From: Glandiceps talaboti
Taxonomy: Eukaryota > Hemichordata > Enteropneusta > Spengelidae
DNA length: 52,500 nucleotides
Reading direction: 5' to 3'
NCBI RefSeq assembly: GCF_964340395.1
Contig: NC_135566.1
Coordinates: forward strand, 11,387,501 to 11,440,000
The translations under genes were made by a program, and so were the position numbers. Shown one piece after another: positions 1 through 13,252 of the stretch. Below the pieces are notes generated by a model. It was given only the letters and a program-made list of their open reading frames with translations. It was not told the origin of the DNA and ran no database searches. Every line of letters begins with the position of its first letter. The stretch's first letter is position 1.

Positions 1-648
1 TAATTACAACCTATGTTTTTATGATTTCAATGTAAAATGATACATGTTTTTTTTGTAAACTGATATTTTGCATCAGATTCTATGGTAAAGAAAATAAATA
101 TCTGTGTACGGCACCGATTTCATAGATCAGCTGGCCTACCTTAGCATTCATCTCATTACTAGGTCATTGCCATGGGAACTCTTACCAGTATCTTATTACT
201 AGGGTCATTACTATGGCAACCAATCCAGGTGCCAGGCATCAGCTGTTTATACAAACTGAAAAGAGGTTTGAAAGGAAATAATGGTATCCATCTACTTCTG
301 TATGTATGATTGGGGAATATTTGGACTGTGTCTAATACGGAATGATTCTACTGCAACAACGTTAATGGTCCAGGCACCAAATAAATCATTCATTCTGCCA
401 GGGTTGGAAAAAATAAATGATGTTTCTACAGTTTTCCTGTTACATGGTGATAAAGATATAGCTAATATTTTGGTATGCTGCTAGCATAAGATAAAACTAT
501 AGTTAGAATAAACTTCAATATTACATACTGGGTATTTGTAAAACGTACTTGTCTTTCAACATATGGGTAGTTCAGGTAATATGTAGTCTCTTGGGGATTG
601 AGGATTTGACCTTGGAAGTTGTTTATCAACAGTGTTGGATTAACTTAA

Positions 649-880
649 CTCACCACACTGATGAACTACACAGTGGTGGTACAATGTATTACCCAAGCTC
701 ACCACACTGATTTCACAGTGGGGTTGTCCCTCCAACCCACCACATTGACTGACTACACAGTGGTGTTATTACCTAACTCGCCACACTGACTGACTACACA
801 TTGGTAGCATTACCCTAACTCACCACACTGACTAACTACACAGTGGTATTATTACCCTAACTCACCACACTGACTCACTG
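649..880. repeat. Minisatellite, ~41-49 bp period, about 5.5 copies
   Basis: The units share TCACCACACTGA, then CTACACAGTGGT, then ATTACCCTAAC. Six starts are visible between 649 and the partial last unit at about 862. The units are diverged from each other. Confidence 0.8.
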
Positions 881-1088
881 CTTAGGTTCATGCTGTTTCA
901 TTTTTCTTCATTTTGTTGTGGATTGGTAAATTGGTAAATTTAATAAGATTTTATATAAATGAGGGCGAATTGAACGCGAACATTTATTCACCATTCCAGG
1001 ATGTATTATTTGTTATTCTTTTAGTGTTATTTTATTCAGCGCAATGTGGTGAATGATTGTTTGTGAAATAAATATTTGTATAACCCAC

Positions 1089-1255
1089 AGAAATTACAGG
1101 AGAACCCAGTGCTCCTGTTACCTTGTTCAGAGAGAACACAGAAATTACAAGAAGGCTCAGTACCCATGTTGCATCGTTCAGGGAGAGAACACAGAAAAGA
1201 GGGCTCAGTACCCCACTTACATCATTCAGAAAAAGGCCACAGAAATTACAAGATG
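1089..1255. repeat. Degenerate minisatellite, ~51-53 bp period, 3.3 copies
   Basis: The units share ACAGAAATTACAAGA, GCTCAGTACCC, then CATCGTTCAG and GAGAGAACAC. Two overlapping open frames over it are products of the repeat. Confidence 0.7.
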
Positions 1256-2068
1256 TTGCAAGTTACGGTTACCTTGTTTTGATCTGACAAGCACTATTTA
1301 TGCATGGTTTCACGTGCACTAATTCAAAGAATAAGTCACACTATAATACGTGAAATTTGATTGGATGAATATGATGGCCTCATTGTGAGTCATAAACACT
1401 CATTACATAGAGAAAACCCTTCTTGAATGTTTTAACTACGAAAACTCATCAAACGTTTTGTAAGTCGAACGCTTTGTGTCTCTGGTAGCCTAGAAATTTG
1501 GCTATCTGACTCACAAACATACTCGCCATACCATTTAGACATGGCACTAATCTCTAGATTAGAAAGGTATTTCTCGGTGTAATATGCATCAGAATCCCAA
1601 ATTAAAGTTGGTGAATAAAATGCAAAATGGAAAGATGTGGAAGACTACATGTACAACTAAAATGATGTTGGTTTGGTGTTTCACTCATCTGACATTATGT
1701 TTCTAACACAAATGTAGACATATTTCCACTCTAGACTAACAGTAACAATGACACAATAAACACAGCAGGATCCTTTGCCCAATCACATTGAACACTGATA
1801 AGCATGGCTATTCTTTTACACTGCAGTAGAAACAGGCTTCTAATGAAAACATTACACATGAACTTGATGATTTTAATGGTAGCAATTATTTATTTATTTG
1901 ATTGAAATCAACATTTGTTTCCACAAAAAAGATAAAGATAAACATACAATTAAGAAGTAAACATTAACATCAAAAAAAGAAAACGAGTTGTTTTCACTGG
2001 GTTTGTAAAACCTTAGCAAAGACATATCAACTTACTACTTGCCATCCTTGGGGTGGGGATAGGGGTTA

Positions 2069-2135
2069 GGGGTACACCCAGTCTAGTTTTCTGTAATACA
2101 CTGTACCAGTTTAGAACTAGACTAGAGTACACCCC
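2069..2135. repeat. 67-bp inverted repeat (hairpin)
   Basis: The left arm GGGGTACACCCAGTCTAGTT and right arm AACTAGACTAGAGTACACCCC are complementary apart from a few bulges. The loop is about 20 bp. Confidence 0.7.
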
Positions 2136-4180
2136 AAGTGGCCCAAGTTCAAAACACCTACCCATGTGTAATCCCAAAACAGACCCATTGTTTGGTAAGT
2201 TTTGAGGAAAGTCATGCGGGCCAAGTACTTTATTCTGATGCTGTGAAGATATTACTAAAGCATAAAGATGTTTCCCTCGTTATCAACCTATGCTTAGGAA
2301 TTTTCTTGTGAAAAAGTGAGAGGTCATAACAGTCTGATGTCTTCATTTGATGGAGGCATTTGGAGGAGAAATCCAAAATTACTGACTGAAAATATATATT
2401 CGATGACATAAAACTTGCACAGCCACTCTAAAAATCATATTTTAACGCTTTTCATATCAAAAGTATGTTATTTTGCTAAGTTTTGTATATGAAACAGAAC
2501 TAGAACTCAGATTTTCCGACCTCTGGCAAATAAATAAATAAACGATGAAAATAAATAAACTATTTTTTTTACTGTTCCTACCATAAATTTAAATGAGGCA
2601 CTTTAAGTCAGTATTTCATAAATTAGAATGTAATCTCACAACAGAAGAGTGGTTCATAGCATTTACCAATATTTACTTCACATCTGTCTCCGGTCATTGA
2701 CCCATATTATAGCAGCCTTGACATAGGGGAACGTCATTGAATTCGGTGTAGCTACATCATATTGTTATTGTATATACAAATCTGTGCAATTGTTCACAGT
2801 ATTTCTAGTGGGGGCAATTAGTAGGTAAAATTTAGCTGCATCAGTGAGTGATTTTAGTCTTTTGTGTAATCAAGAGATGGAATTATTATTTCAATGAAAT
2901 ATTTGTACAGGAAACTTTTATGATTTGTTTGTATTTCCCTGGGTTTCTAAACAAGTTAATAAATCATTTTTTTTTAAAATCAGAGATGCATTATCTGCAG
3001 AAAGTGGTAAAATTTTTCATTATAGTTGTATATTTATGTTTGCATACACACTGCAATACTTGGTGTTTGCAAGATATGATGTAAAACATTACATATGAAA
3101 TCCTTCGTATTACATCACTTTTTTTCAAGTTCCTAGGCCAGCTGTTGTAGACAAGGTCGTTGACCTCGTAGTTACGCTTTAAAGATTCCTGCCCCTCTTA
3201 CTTGCACTCAATAGGGCATTGCCCTATTGATTTGCTGACGTCAGACACTGTTCAGTGGGACATTGAAAATACACTTGTAAATGTAAATTTGTCTGTATTT
3301 TAATAGCCTGTTTACTGTACTGTTGAGATACATCGTTAGCCCTCTTAATCTCACTTGTCTTGACTACGTTTTCAAACAGTTAATGACATCACAATCCCCC
3401 CCACCCAGAAAGTCGCTATAAAAAACATGTATGTTAAATAATACATAATCATATGCAAATAATATGTAAATTATCGCATGTCCACTACCTTGCAAAAGTG
3501 ACTGTAGTGTAAAGCTGCAAATTTGAATTGTCCATGTTTTGATTCAGAAAGTTCTATATTGATAAACTCTCTCTCTCTCAATATATATTTTTTGAGAGAA
3601 CTTTTAACATTTTTATTTTTTGTTTTAATTTAAGGGTTAATTTATCATTTGCAATGGGGAAATCAATATACAAACTGTAAATCTAACCACAATGAAGTGA
3701 ATTGTGATGCTAGTGTTATATTCAGGAAATGGTAAAATGCACTCAGCAGCTCAGTACAGTATGCCAAAGGCAGTATATTGTGTAAATTTGATATAATTAC
3801 GTCAAATTGAATGATAGATTTTGTCCATTAAATTGAGTATGTAGCATTACTAATTGATTTTGTAGAGACATTGGTAGTCCAATCAGAGTAAATTGATGTA
3901 CATTACTTTACTTCATAATGTAGTCAGATTGACAGTGAGATGTCATTGCACTTGTGTTATTATCATCATCGTCATTCAAATCTGAACCCTGGGCAAATGT
4001 ATACAGTAATCTTGTAGAATAGATAGCCTTGAATTGGACCTCAGGTTTTAGAATGTAATATTGTCATTGAGAATGGGTTATTGATGTTATTTTTTCCATT
4101 ACCTATAACAAATTTATGTCACAGGATGCAAAATAATATCTTACGTTTATACGTATGTACATAGACATGTTCATAAATGT

Positions 4181-4202
4181 GGATGGATGGATGGATGGAT
4201 GG

Positions 4203-4274
<72 letters not shown>
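4181..4274. repeat. (GGAT)6 followed by (GT)~35 microsatellite
   Basis: GGAT repeats run 4181-4204 and alternating GT runs to 4274. Long alternating purine-pyrimidine GT can form Z-DNA. Open frames of Cys/Val or Thr/His over it are artefacts. Confidence 0.95.
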
Positions 4275-4276
<2 letters not shown>

Positions 4277-5391
4277 ATGTACATGCATGCCCGTGTGTAC
4301 ATTAGTGCATACACATACACATTTATGCATGCATATTCACATGTTTGTGTGTGCATACATGTTTTTGTGTGTATGCATTTTTTTGTGTGTGTAGTTTGTA
4401 TGTATGTGAGGTGTGTGTGTTGGAATAAGGGACTGGGGTGGAGTGTTTGTTATTAGTTTGTTGTACTTGTATGTTGTAACCAAAAAAATGACCCCAAAAA
4501 TTTATTTCTAAATTTGAATAGACTAAAATAAAGTTTTGCTTATTCCTTATAGACCATAGTCATAAAATCTACTTGCTTTCACAAATCTGTGCACATCTCA
4601 ACAAACGAGGTGAAGATAACATTCCATCTAAACAAAATGATTTGACAACATTGCTGACTTTTAATGGGCCACCTGTGTACTTTATATTCCTAACAACACA
4701 GTGTGTAAATATAACATTGCCATTTAAACATCTCAATGCAATAGTTAACTACAAAAACCACATTACTCAAACACTCTCAGAGGTCAGTGGATTAATCGCT
4801 GACTCAGCAATTTACTTTGAATGTTTCTGTATGACTTCATGGAATGTTTTCAATGGAAGGTGATTTCGGATATGTAGACATACATGTACATGTAAAAAGT
4901 TGTTGTTTTCACAGCATCTTAAAAAATGGAAGTGTGTGTGTGTGTGTGGGGGGGGGTTCCATATTAAGTTCATTATTATCACAAAGTGCATACCTTGAGG
5001 GGTCGATAAAGGCATCAAGGTAAAAGGTGTAAATCATATAAAACATTGTAAAGCAGAAAGAACCAAATTAAAACTTCATAATTATTTTGGAAAAAGGAAC
5101 AAAGTCAGGAAAAAAAATGAGATTGTTGCTTTCAGCATTTACAAGGTTTACAAGGTCAGTATCATCAAGTGATAAGATAAAATTATATAATTCTGAAGAG
5201 AGGATGTTGGTCATGGTTATTTCAAGGACATGGTCATTGTGATTTGGCGGTATTGTGTAGACTTTCCGTAGGTATCAGAGACTTAGCTATCTGACTTGAA
5301 AATGTCATTCACTTCCCTCCCCTTGTCTCTCTGTCAAGCCAGTATGTCGATACCACGAGGAAGAGCGAACGTTTAAAAAAATTAAAATGGC

Positions 5392-5570
5392 AGTTAAGGA
5401 TAGCTGAAATAGTGTAGTAGTGTTAGTCCTTCAAGACTACAGGTAGGCTACAGTTAGGATAGCTGAAATAATGTAGTAGTGTTAGTCCTTCAAGTCTACA
5501 GGTAGGCTACAGTTAGGATAGCTGAAATAGTGTAGTAGTGTTAGTCCTTCAAGACTACAGGAAGGCTAGT
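5392..5570. repeat. 60-bp tandem triplication
   Basis: Three nearly identical units of 59-60 bp start with CAGTTAGGATAGCTGAAATA and end with ACAGGTAGGCTA. They differ at only a handful of positions, so the duplication is recent. Confidence 0.9.
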
Positions 5571-6997
5571 ATGTTGAGTCAGAAGTTTGCAATGTGTTGG
5601 CTTTACTATAGAAATCAAATTGTTCCTTTAAACAAGTCATGTGTGAGTATAAAACGCTTCATTTGCAATAAATATCAAAATGTGTGACAACGAAGAAGAC
5701 ATGTGATGTATTCAGGGAAATGTTATTATAAAATACTGTGTGACTCAGACTGCCAGTTTTCATCTAATGTAATGAAGAGAAATGTTAGATAGAATGGTTA
5801 ATATTCAAGGGAAGTGTTTGGATTTTTTGCCTGTGTTCGGTCGTTCTGACTGCTCAGACCTTTTTTCATAACAGATATGCAGAGGTCGAAGGTTATATGC
5901 TGGGGGTCAAAGGTTATAGTTGACAACTCGGCATAGGGATGATATCATAGCAGCTGTCATATGTCACGTCAGTCGATTAAATGCGAGGTTTTCACAACCG
6001 TAAAATCTATTTTATTGTTCATTTTTAAAGAAAAATTCAGTCTAAAAATGAAATATATATGGAAGTAGGGTCTCTTCAAAATGTTAATTTGCAAATTTAT
6101 CGCTTGGAACCCAGAGAATAATAAAATATATGTGCTGGCTTTTAATTGTAAATTTCAAAGACGGTTCTAAAATGGCAATACCTCAGACCAAATGATACAA
6201 CCCTATTAATCCATTCGTCAAAACAGAATTAAAGTTTTTGTAGCAGATTGCTTTGCCCATGTTATTTGTTTTATTGTTTTCGATGATCTCCGTTCAATAT
6301 AAATGGGGTTATCTTATCAGACCTCTCTGACACCTGCTACTAATGTGCAAATATCTCACCAAAAATTAGCAGCCTGGCTAGTTGTCATTTGATTTTAATG
6401 GATTGGTAATTGTTTTTAGAACAATTTTTTGGAGTGTGTGTGTGATGTCAAAATTGCAGCCATGTCGAGATGCATGCTGTGATATCTGATGCATAGTCAG
6501 TCTGTTTTGGTTGTCTCTGAGCTTTGATGATGAATTCTTGGGGGAAAATGAGAAGTATTGCATTTTGAATGAATGAATGAATGAATGAAAGGATGAATGA
6601 CTAAACAAATCATATGTCCAGTTCATTTTGGACAAATATGTATTTTTCAAAATATTTGGAGAGAGGCTAGAATATATTCGCATACTTGAATTTGTTTAAT
6701 ACCAAAAAAGTACTTGTTTCATGCTTTAGTACTGGTATGAGTATGAGTTTAGGACAGAACTCCATGATGTGTGTGAGTGCAAGTGTGGCATACTCAGGGT
6801 ATTTGTACAAGTGCTTGCAGTGTTTTCTCCAGCAGTACTTAAACAAGCGTAGCCAGTGAACGTTCAGCAGAAAATACAGCAAGCATGTACATACTTCTAA
6901 ACTTTCAGCTTTAGTTTAATAACTTGATAACAATGAATGAATCCAAACTCTGATCACAGAAGAGAACATAGTCTGGATGTCAACGTGGTCTCTGATA

Positions 6998-7219
6998 GGG
7001 GCTTCACACTGAGATATTTAGGACCTAGTCCGCTCTAAATGCGTTCACACATACAAATCTGGTCCGGACTGTATTATAGTCTGGACTTAGTCAACCTGTT
7101 TCGTCCGGACTTTAAACAATCGGACTTAGACCGATTTAACGTGTTCACACATTACTTTTAGAGTGGACCAAAAGTTAAAGCGGTCCTAGTCCGGACTATT
7201 TCTGGCAGTGTGAAGCCCC
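6998..7219. mobile_element. 222-bp MITE with 14-bp perfect terminal inverted repeats and TA duplication
   Basis: The left end is GGGGCTTCACACTG (6998-7011) and the right end CAGTGTGAAGCCCC (7206-7219). TA flanks both sides (6996-6997 and 7220-7221). Subterminal AGTCCG/CGGACT motifs recur in both orientations. There is no coding capacity, so it is non-autonomous. The GGGGCTTCACACTG end resembles PIF/Harbinger-ISL2EU-like termini as I recall them; superfamily is inference. Confidence 0.85.
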
Positions 7220-7698
7220 TATGAAAGACAGATCTGAAAGATTCGATGAAAGATAGCACTAGACTAAAAGGAACAAGTCGAATCAAAACAACCTATAGTC
7301 TGGATGCCAACGTGATTTCTAACTAAACCACGTCTGGTCAAAGTCCCTCAATCAGCACAAAAAGTTGTTCATCCAATCAGTGAACCCCAACTGTTATAGT
7401 GATGTAAACAGTGCATAAGAGCTGACAAATATACCATATTTGGATATTACATAACTGTCCCAATAAACACTAACTTTATGAGGGACTGTATTATTGGTTA
7501 GAATTTTGATTAACAAAGACATGATGTTAATGACTGTGTGGGTGGCTGTGGATGAATTTTAAGTTGTATCTCATGCATCTCAGGACTTTTAGAGTAATGA
7601 CTTTGACTATACTGTAATGATACTGTACAGGAATTAGACTAAACACTCCGTGGTTTTACTAAATTATTAAATTTATGGTTTTGTCTTTTTCTTTAAAG

Positions 7699-7824
7699 GG
7701 GTTACCATCAGATGAAGAGATCCTCAGTACTCCTCCATCCTCAGAAGCTGATGATGATGATGATGAAGAAGATGAGGACGAGGATGATGATGATGACGAC
7801 GATGATGATGATGATGATGAGTAG
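7699..7824 (+). CDS. Terminal coding exon of an unidentified gene with an acidic C-terminal tail
   Basis: A good acceptor (ttgtctttttctttaaag, AG at 7697-7698) opens into 41 codons ending in TAG at 7822-7824. The protein begins GLPSDEEILSTPPSSEA and then becomes a run of 24 acidic residues, including 12 consecutive Asp, with a final Glu. GAT, GAC, GAA and GAG are mixed, which suggests selection for acidity as well as GAT slippage. Acidic tails of this kind occur in chromatin- and RNA-associated proteins, but I do not recognise this one. Upstream exons are not evident in 1-7698, so the preceding intron may exceed 7 kb. Antisense poly-Ser and + strand poly-Met frames over the same bases are shadows. 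Confidence 0.6.
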   Translation, partial: GLPSDEEILSTPPSSEADDDDDEEDEDEDDDDDDDDDDDDE

Positions 7825-8790
7825 ACATGTTTTCCTGTTTTGTTCATCAGATGTGATGATAAACCTGTACATTGAGATATCATTCTGTTTTGGGACTTTT
7901 AAATATGTGAGATCATTTTGTTGTCGTCATTTCTTGAGATTTTCAAATACATGGCATCATTTATTTTTCACCTTTTCTTGAGACTGTCAAATAGATAAGA
8001 TCGTTTTGTTGTCATCACACGTCTTGTGACTTTCAAAGCTGCTGTATCTGTTAATTTTTGATGAAAAGTACCTCCATGATAAAGAATAGTAAGCCACACT
8101 GTTGAAACATACACATGTACACATGAGTTTTATCATTGTATTGTTTTACCAGGATACACAATATAAAAGATAGATCGATTAATTTTACTGTTTTCCACAT
8201 TTGTTAAAGACCCATGTTTCAGTCCCAGGTCCTTACATTTCTGCTAAACAGATCACAGAGGGTTATCTTTTTGTTCTGGATCAACTTTTTCTTTAGCTCT
8301 ACCAGACAACTGTTTATCACTACAAAGTTGTGATCCTAAATTGACCTTGGCCTGTAAGTTTAATATGTACTGCCAACATGTCTTTGTTAGCCGTCGGTAA
8401 ATCATTTGATGTTTATAATCTCTGCTTTGATAATTGAAAGACTGACACAGAATTATTTAAGCACAAAACTCTTATTAAAACAATCAACTGTTTTATCAAC
8501 GTAGTGATAGAATAACTGAAGTAGTAGGAAATCATGGTATATTGTATCAGATTGTTAATTCCGTATATAAATATGGAATGAATCCATTGATACTTCTCTA
8601 CCCCAAGTCATTTATTATACCATATATACCATACTAAGTTTAGCCATTATTTATCATCACTTCAAAACTTGTCTTTGCATTTATTTGTTTGATTTCAGAA
8701 ATGTTCACTTCATATTGAGAGTTTCATTTATGTTGTAGACATTTTAGGCCATGGTAATACCAAATAAAACAGTTATGTGACATTTTTGAA
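7825..8790 (+). other. 3' UTR of the acidic-tail gene
   Basis: This stretch follows the TAG and has no coding frame. The first AATAAA downstream of the stop is at 8763-8768. Cleavage would fall near 8785-8790, followed by a TTTTTGGCTTGGGTTTGTG downstream element and the GT microsatellite. Confidence 0.45.
8763..8768 (+). terminator. AATAAA poly(A) signal after the acidic-tail exon
   Basis: This is a canonical hexamer with strongly GT-rich DNA starting about 40 bp downstream, 939 bp after the stop codon. Confidence 0.45.
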
Positions 8791-8832
8791 TCAAATATTT
8801 CCTTTTTGGCTTGGGTTTGTGTAGTCATTTAT

Positions 8833-8842
8833 ATGTGTGTGC

Positions 8843-8918
<76 letters not shown>
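8833..8918. repeat. (GT)n microsatellite
   Basis: About 86 bp of GT, starting with GTGTGTGCGTGCGTGT and then pure GT. It lies directly downstream of the AATAAA at 8763. Confidence 0.95.
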
Positions 8919-8919
<1 letters not shown>

Positions 8920-10774
8920 CCTGTACTTGTGTACTTGTGCAATGTCAGAAATTGGGGCTGGTGAAAATGTCAAATATTTGTAACTATCAACCAAGTTTAC
9001 CGCAGTGAATGTGGGACAGGATGGTTTAGTGCCCCGACCCTCCCCCTCAGTTATGCCAGTCAATGTACCAGTTTCCGAACCAAGTTATCTTTATCATTGA
9101 CATTACGTGCGAATATTCAACCAGTTACGGTATTTATGATAATGTGAGAGCATTGGATACTACCTTATGAAGGTTTTGTTTCTATACCCAAGGCTTAATA
9201 CATGCATGTATGTGTATGTTAGCACTGCAGAATCAACATGTTAATACCAGTCTAGACCCGGCTAGGTTTTCCAAATTTAAGGTGTTGTTTGATCGTAATC
9301 ATTGTGGATGCAGATTTAGCTCAGACCATTTTAGTCATGTCTTTGAAACATTGTTAGTTGACTTAGGTTTGGTTTAACCCAGAGATTTTGTATCAAGAAG
9401 TGCAGAGAACTTTTTGAGATATTAACACCTAGACAAGTCTCTGGACTAGTAGGTGTGATTTGTAATTGTTAGATCAAAGACTGACCCTGAACCCCTTTTA
9501 TCATGTCTCAGAAACACTGTATAAGTAAGGTCTGGTTCAAGTTCACTGCCCAGAGTTGTCACAAATATTCTGAAATAGTAAGGATAATGACCATGACCAT
9601 CACTTTGAAGCTTGAGCCATGCATGGCCTGAGAGAAACCTTGTGTGGGTTTATTTTTCCATCAAGGTCGTACTGAAAGGCTATTGTTCACTTTCTGGTAA
9701 CCTTTCTACAGCCTTGTCAGGGTCATTTGTATCAAGTTTATCCTCTCCCCGTCTTATCTGATAGGAGAACCAGGACAGTTTTTTTCCTTTCTTTTCATAT
9801 ATCCTTTACTCTGGTTTAATACACTGACATATATATTACTTTCTGTATGTTAAAATGGCAATGGAGAGTAAGTATAACAAAACCAAGATACACAGGTGTA
9901 TGTGTACGGTCCACATGATGTATATATCATTATATGAACCATGTTCAAACAAGCTGATAAAAAACACATGGCCTGTACAAAAAACACTTGGAGTGTTGAG
10001 ATATATGATAGAAACATATACAATTTGGCTGCAGGAAATCGTGATCTAATTTTAGGTTTGAATAAACGGCCACTAGCAAAATGCCAGGGGTGGTAGGGGA
10101 ATGGCGAGAGCCAAAAATCTCTTCTTCACTATTAGGCCTGTACAGTGTATGCTACATGTAGTAGATATCTAGACCAGTGATATCATATTATTGAATACAG
10201 TAGTCTAGTCCATGAGGTCACATGTTCTGAGTAGTCGGTCAATCTGTTGACAAAGACTGAAGTGTGCATTCGAAAATTTCAGTTGTAATTTTCAAGTTTG
10301 TGTTTGGAACAAAAGTTCAATATTGATCCAGTAGTATAGTGTTTTATTATATTAGTATTTTATTGTTTCTGTATGTTGTTGACTCTAGATATTTTGTCAA
10401 ATCAAATATATTATATTGTATGTAGATACCATGCCTCTACAAGCTGCTTAACATGTGGTCTGTACACTGTACAACAGTACATGCAGTATATAGACACCAT
10501 GTCTCTACATGTAGGTTAACACGTGGTTTGTAAATGGGAGTCCAAAATTCACACGTGTAGCTAAGAGGGGGAAAACCTTACCAATTAACCTTTATTGGAC
10601 CGACTGGATAGTTACTATTTATAAACAACAGATTCTTTGAACTCTGCCACATAAATAGCAACATGATGTGTATCTAGTGGTGGATACTATTAATACTGCA
10701 CGTAGTCTGGCACTGATTTATGGTAATTGCTGTGATTATTGTCATGATTACTAATTGATTGATAAATATAGATA

Positions 10775-11142
10775 CAGCGAATTTCACAAAACCGTACAAT
10801 CTCTCTGTTTGATACAATTAACTACACAGAAACAAATAAAAAACTGGACATGCTACATTTTAAGATAACAAGATTGAATGAGTACAGTTTTTTGCTACAT
10901 TTTGTCTAAATGAAATGAACCACACATGCCACCATACAGATATCAAATTGATACTATAAAGAAAAACATCGGTGCCGAAATGTCTGCATGGAGTTGCAAT
11001 AAATTTAAATACTTTATTTCATTTAGGCTAAATGTAGCAAAAAAAATGTGATTTGCTACATAAGTGTAATATATGCAGTTTTTTGTTGGTTTCTGTGTGG
11101 TTTGTATCAAACAGAAGCAGAAGAGTATTGTGAAATTCGCTG
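10775..11142. mobile_element. 368-bp foldback MITE with long terminal inverted repeats
   Basis: The left arm starts CAGCGAATTTCACAA and the right arm ends TTGTGAAATTCGCTG. Complementarity continues inward through CTGTTTGATACAA, CACAGAAAC and AAAAAACTG for at least 75 bp. An inner pair around TGCTACATTT and AAATGTAGCA is also inverted. TA flanks both sides (10773-10774 and 11143-11144). Confidence 0.82.
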
Positions 11143-11932
11143 TAGTAGGTACTGTACATCGAATACATTCATAGCAACTTGGGGTAAAGTGTGATGAGAG
11201 TTCAGATTTTGAATCAAAGATCTAGAGAAAGAGAAAACATGCTTTGAACTGATAGATATGCAAATATAGTGTATCTTTAAAAAAAAAACGACATGAATTT
11301 ACATTCATCACGCTTGACCCTAATGTGAGGTGATATACTTTTTCACTCGTGAATCGCAAACAAGACAAAAGGCATGGAAATTGAGGAAACATACGATCAG
11401 TTATAATGGATTCACATCAGTTCTGATTTTGGCATATACATGGATAGAATATCAATACTTGACAGGTATATAAAAACACTAGTAATTATTTTATTGATTC
11501 ACAATCTAGTGGAGATGTAAATCATAATGATACCGTATAGGAACTAGACTAAACTACTCGTGACTAGTCTGTACTTGTCTCATGTACGAGGAAAAGTGCA
11601 TGCTTGCCTTGCACATGTGCAGTAGTGTCTATGGTACGTAATGGATATAAATAACCCATCAGCTGATGAGGCAGAGGTCAGAGTTCAGCCAATAGTGAAC
11701 AATATAAAATATTATTTGATGGAAGTAAACATAGTATTTGTATATTTATATTCAATAATATGAAGATATTTGGGACAGATTTTAGAAAATTAAAGATATT
11801 TTAGTGTGGGATCATACTCCAGTATACAATGGTCCTTTCATGCTTACAAGGAGAAGTTAGCCACTGTGCTAAGAAATATGTGAGTTCTCAGTTGTGTTGC
11901 AGTGTGTTTGCTGAAGCTTGGGAACCCTGGTG

Positions 11933-12305
11933 AGGCCTAACAAAAAAAATTGTGTGGTTCCGATCGTGCTAAATGTTTGAATAGGTGGGGCAGGTAGATT
12001 TTGTATTTTTTTATTTATTTTTCATATGTGAGTGTCTAGTACAGGTAGTTATGTTTACCATTTAGTGTTTTCCATATGGTCTCTGTGTTATTGGTTTCTT
12101 CTCATCAGATGTACAGCCATTACAGATTGGAAGACCAGTTTTATATTGTCTTTGTAAGTTGATGTCAGTTTCCGTGTCCACTATTTCTGGCGAGACTTCA
12201 CGATTTTTTTTTTTTTCTGGAATGTGTTAAAAAAAGAGTTTAGGGTCGCCAGTGAAAAACTAAATGGGGTTGAGTAACCAGAACCAAACAATAATTTTTA
12301 AGGCC
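11933..12305. mobile_element. MITE family A, copy 1 (~373 bp)
   Basis: It starts AGGCCTAACAAAAAAAATTG then GTGGTTCCG and ends with CCAGAACCAAACAATAATTT then TTAAGGCC, so the termini are inverted repeats. The interior shares GTGTCTAGT-CAGGTAGTTA, ATGTACAGCCATTAC and TTGATGTCAGTTTCCG with two other copies in this window. There is no coding capacity. Confidence 0.85.
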
Positions 12306-13252
12306 AGAGGGGTGAATCTGGAAAACATGATTAGATTTCCATATCAAATACCATAATATTTGGAGGGGGGGGGGGATAAATAGACATTCGACAGATTTTT
12401 ACCCACTTTATCACCCTAATAAATCTCTGTTTGTGTTGTACAGTGTTTATCCTGTCATAAAAACTATAAATCACTTTCACTTTTTTCAGAAACAAAGTAA
12501 TAAATGTGCCTAGCAACAAGACCATGCCCATAGCAACAGCCAAATGATCGTGTATATTGCAAAGATAACAACAGGGTTGGATAGACAACTGGATAATCAT
12601 TCAGCAAATGAACACCTATACCTAGCATGGATCAGCATGTGGATAAACAATTTTAAAAACTACTGTTGTGCTACAACGCCATTGGCACTCTTTTCAGAAA
12701 CAAAGTAGTGAAATAATTCCTTTGTAAAATCAAACATAGTGAAGTTGTAATTTTTTCACTTCGTCACCAAATGAATGTGTTGAATTTTTAACACAAACTG
12801 TAATTCCAAAGTATATTTTCCAGTGAATTTCCATGTAACTTTTATAAAAGTGTTCAACTGTATCTTGTTCTCACACACAGCTTCGACTGTTAGTTATACA
12901 TTAATATGGATAATTACATGTAACTGCTGAACTATACAAGTTTTGTTTATTTCATCAAATGCAAGGTCATACATACAATATAGTGATCATTAAGATCGAT
13001 CCTTGAATTGAAGGGCATAGTGAATAAACACCATCATTGTGTGAATGTGTTAGAAATGAAAGTATGCAAGGTGAAATTGGTGTATTACCATACAATGGTA
13101 GTTGTTATTGTTACTGGATTCATCATTGTATGGTGATGTTACCATGACCTCATACATACAGATGTGATGCTGATTCTTTTTCCACGTGTTACTTTCAGTT
13201 TTAATCTTCAGCTAATCTTTTGCTAAAGGTTGGGGAGAACCCCAGCAAGGGG

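Larger units (their letters stand above)
1..7698. other. Non-coding stretch, probably intronic to the acidic-tail gene
   Basis: I find no exon with convincing splice sites and coding character. Short open frames here (for example 281-484 and 4573-4863) have no recognisable family or splice context. The stretch holds two minisatellites, one hairpin, a GGAT/GT microsatellite, a 60-bp triplicate and a MITE, each listed separately. Confidence 0.5.

Noticed and set aside
4573-4863. 96-codon open frame
   Set aside because: No domain, no splice junction, and ordinary AT-rich composition.
7659-7981. Poly-Ser frame (minus) and poly-Met frame (plus) at the GAT repeat
   Set aside because: They are alternate frames of the acidic-tail exon, with no splice support.
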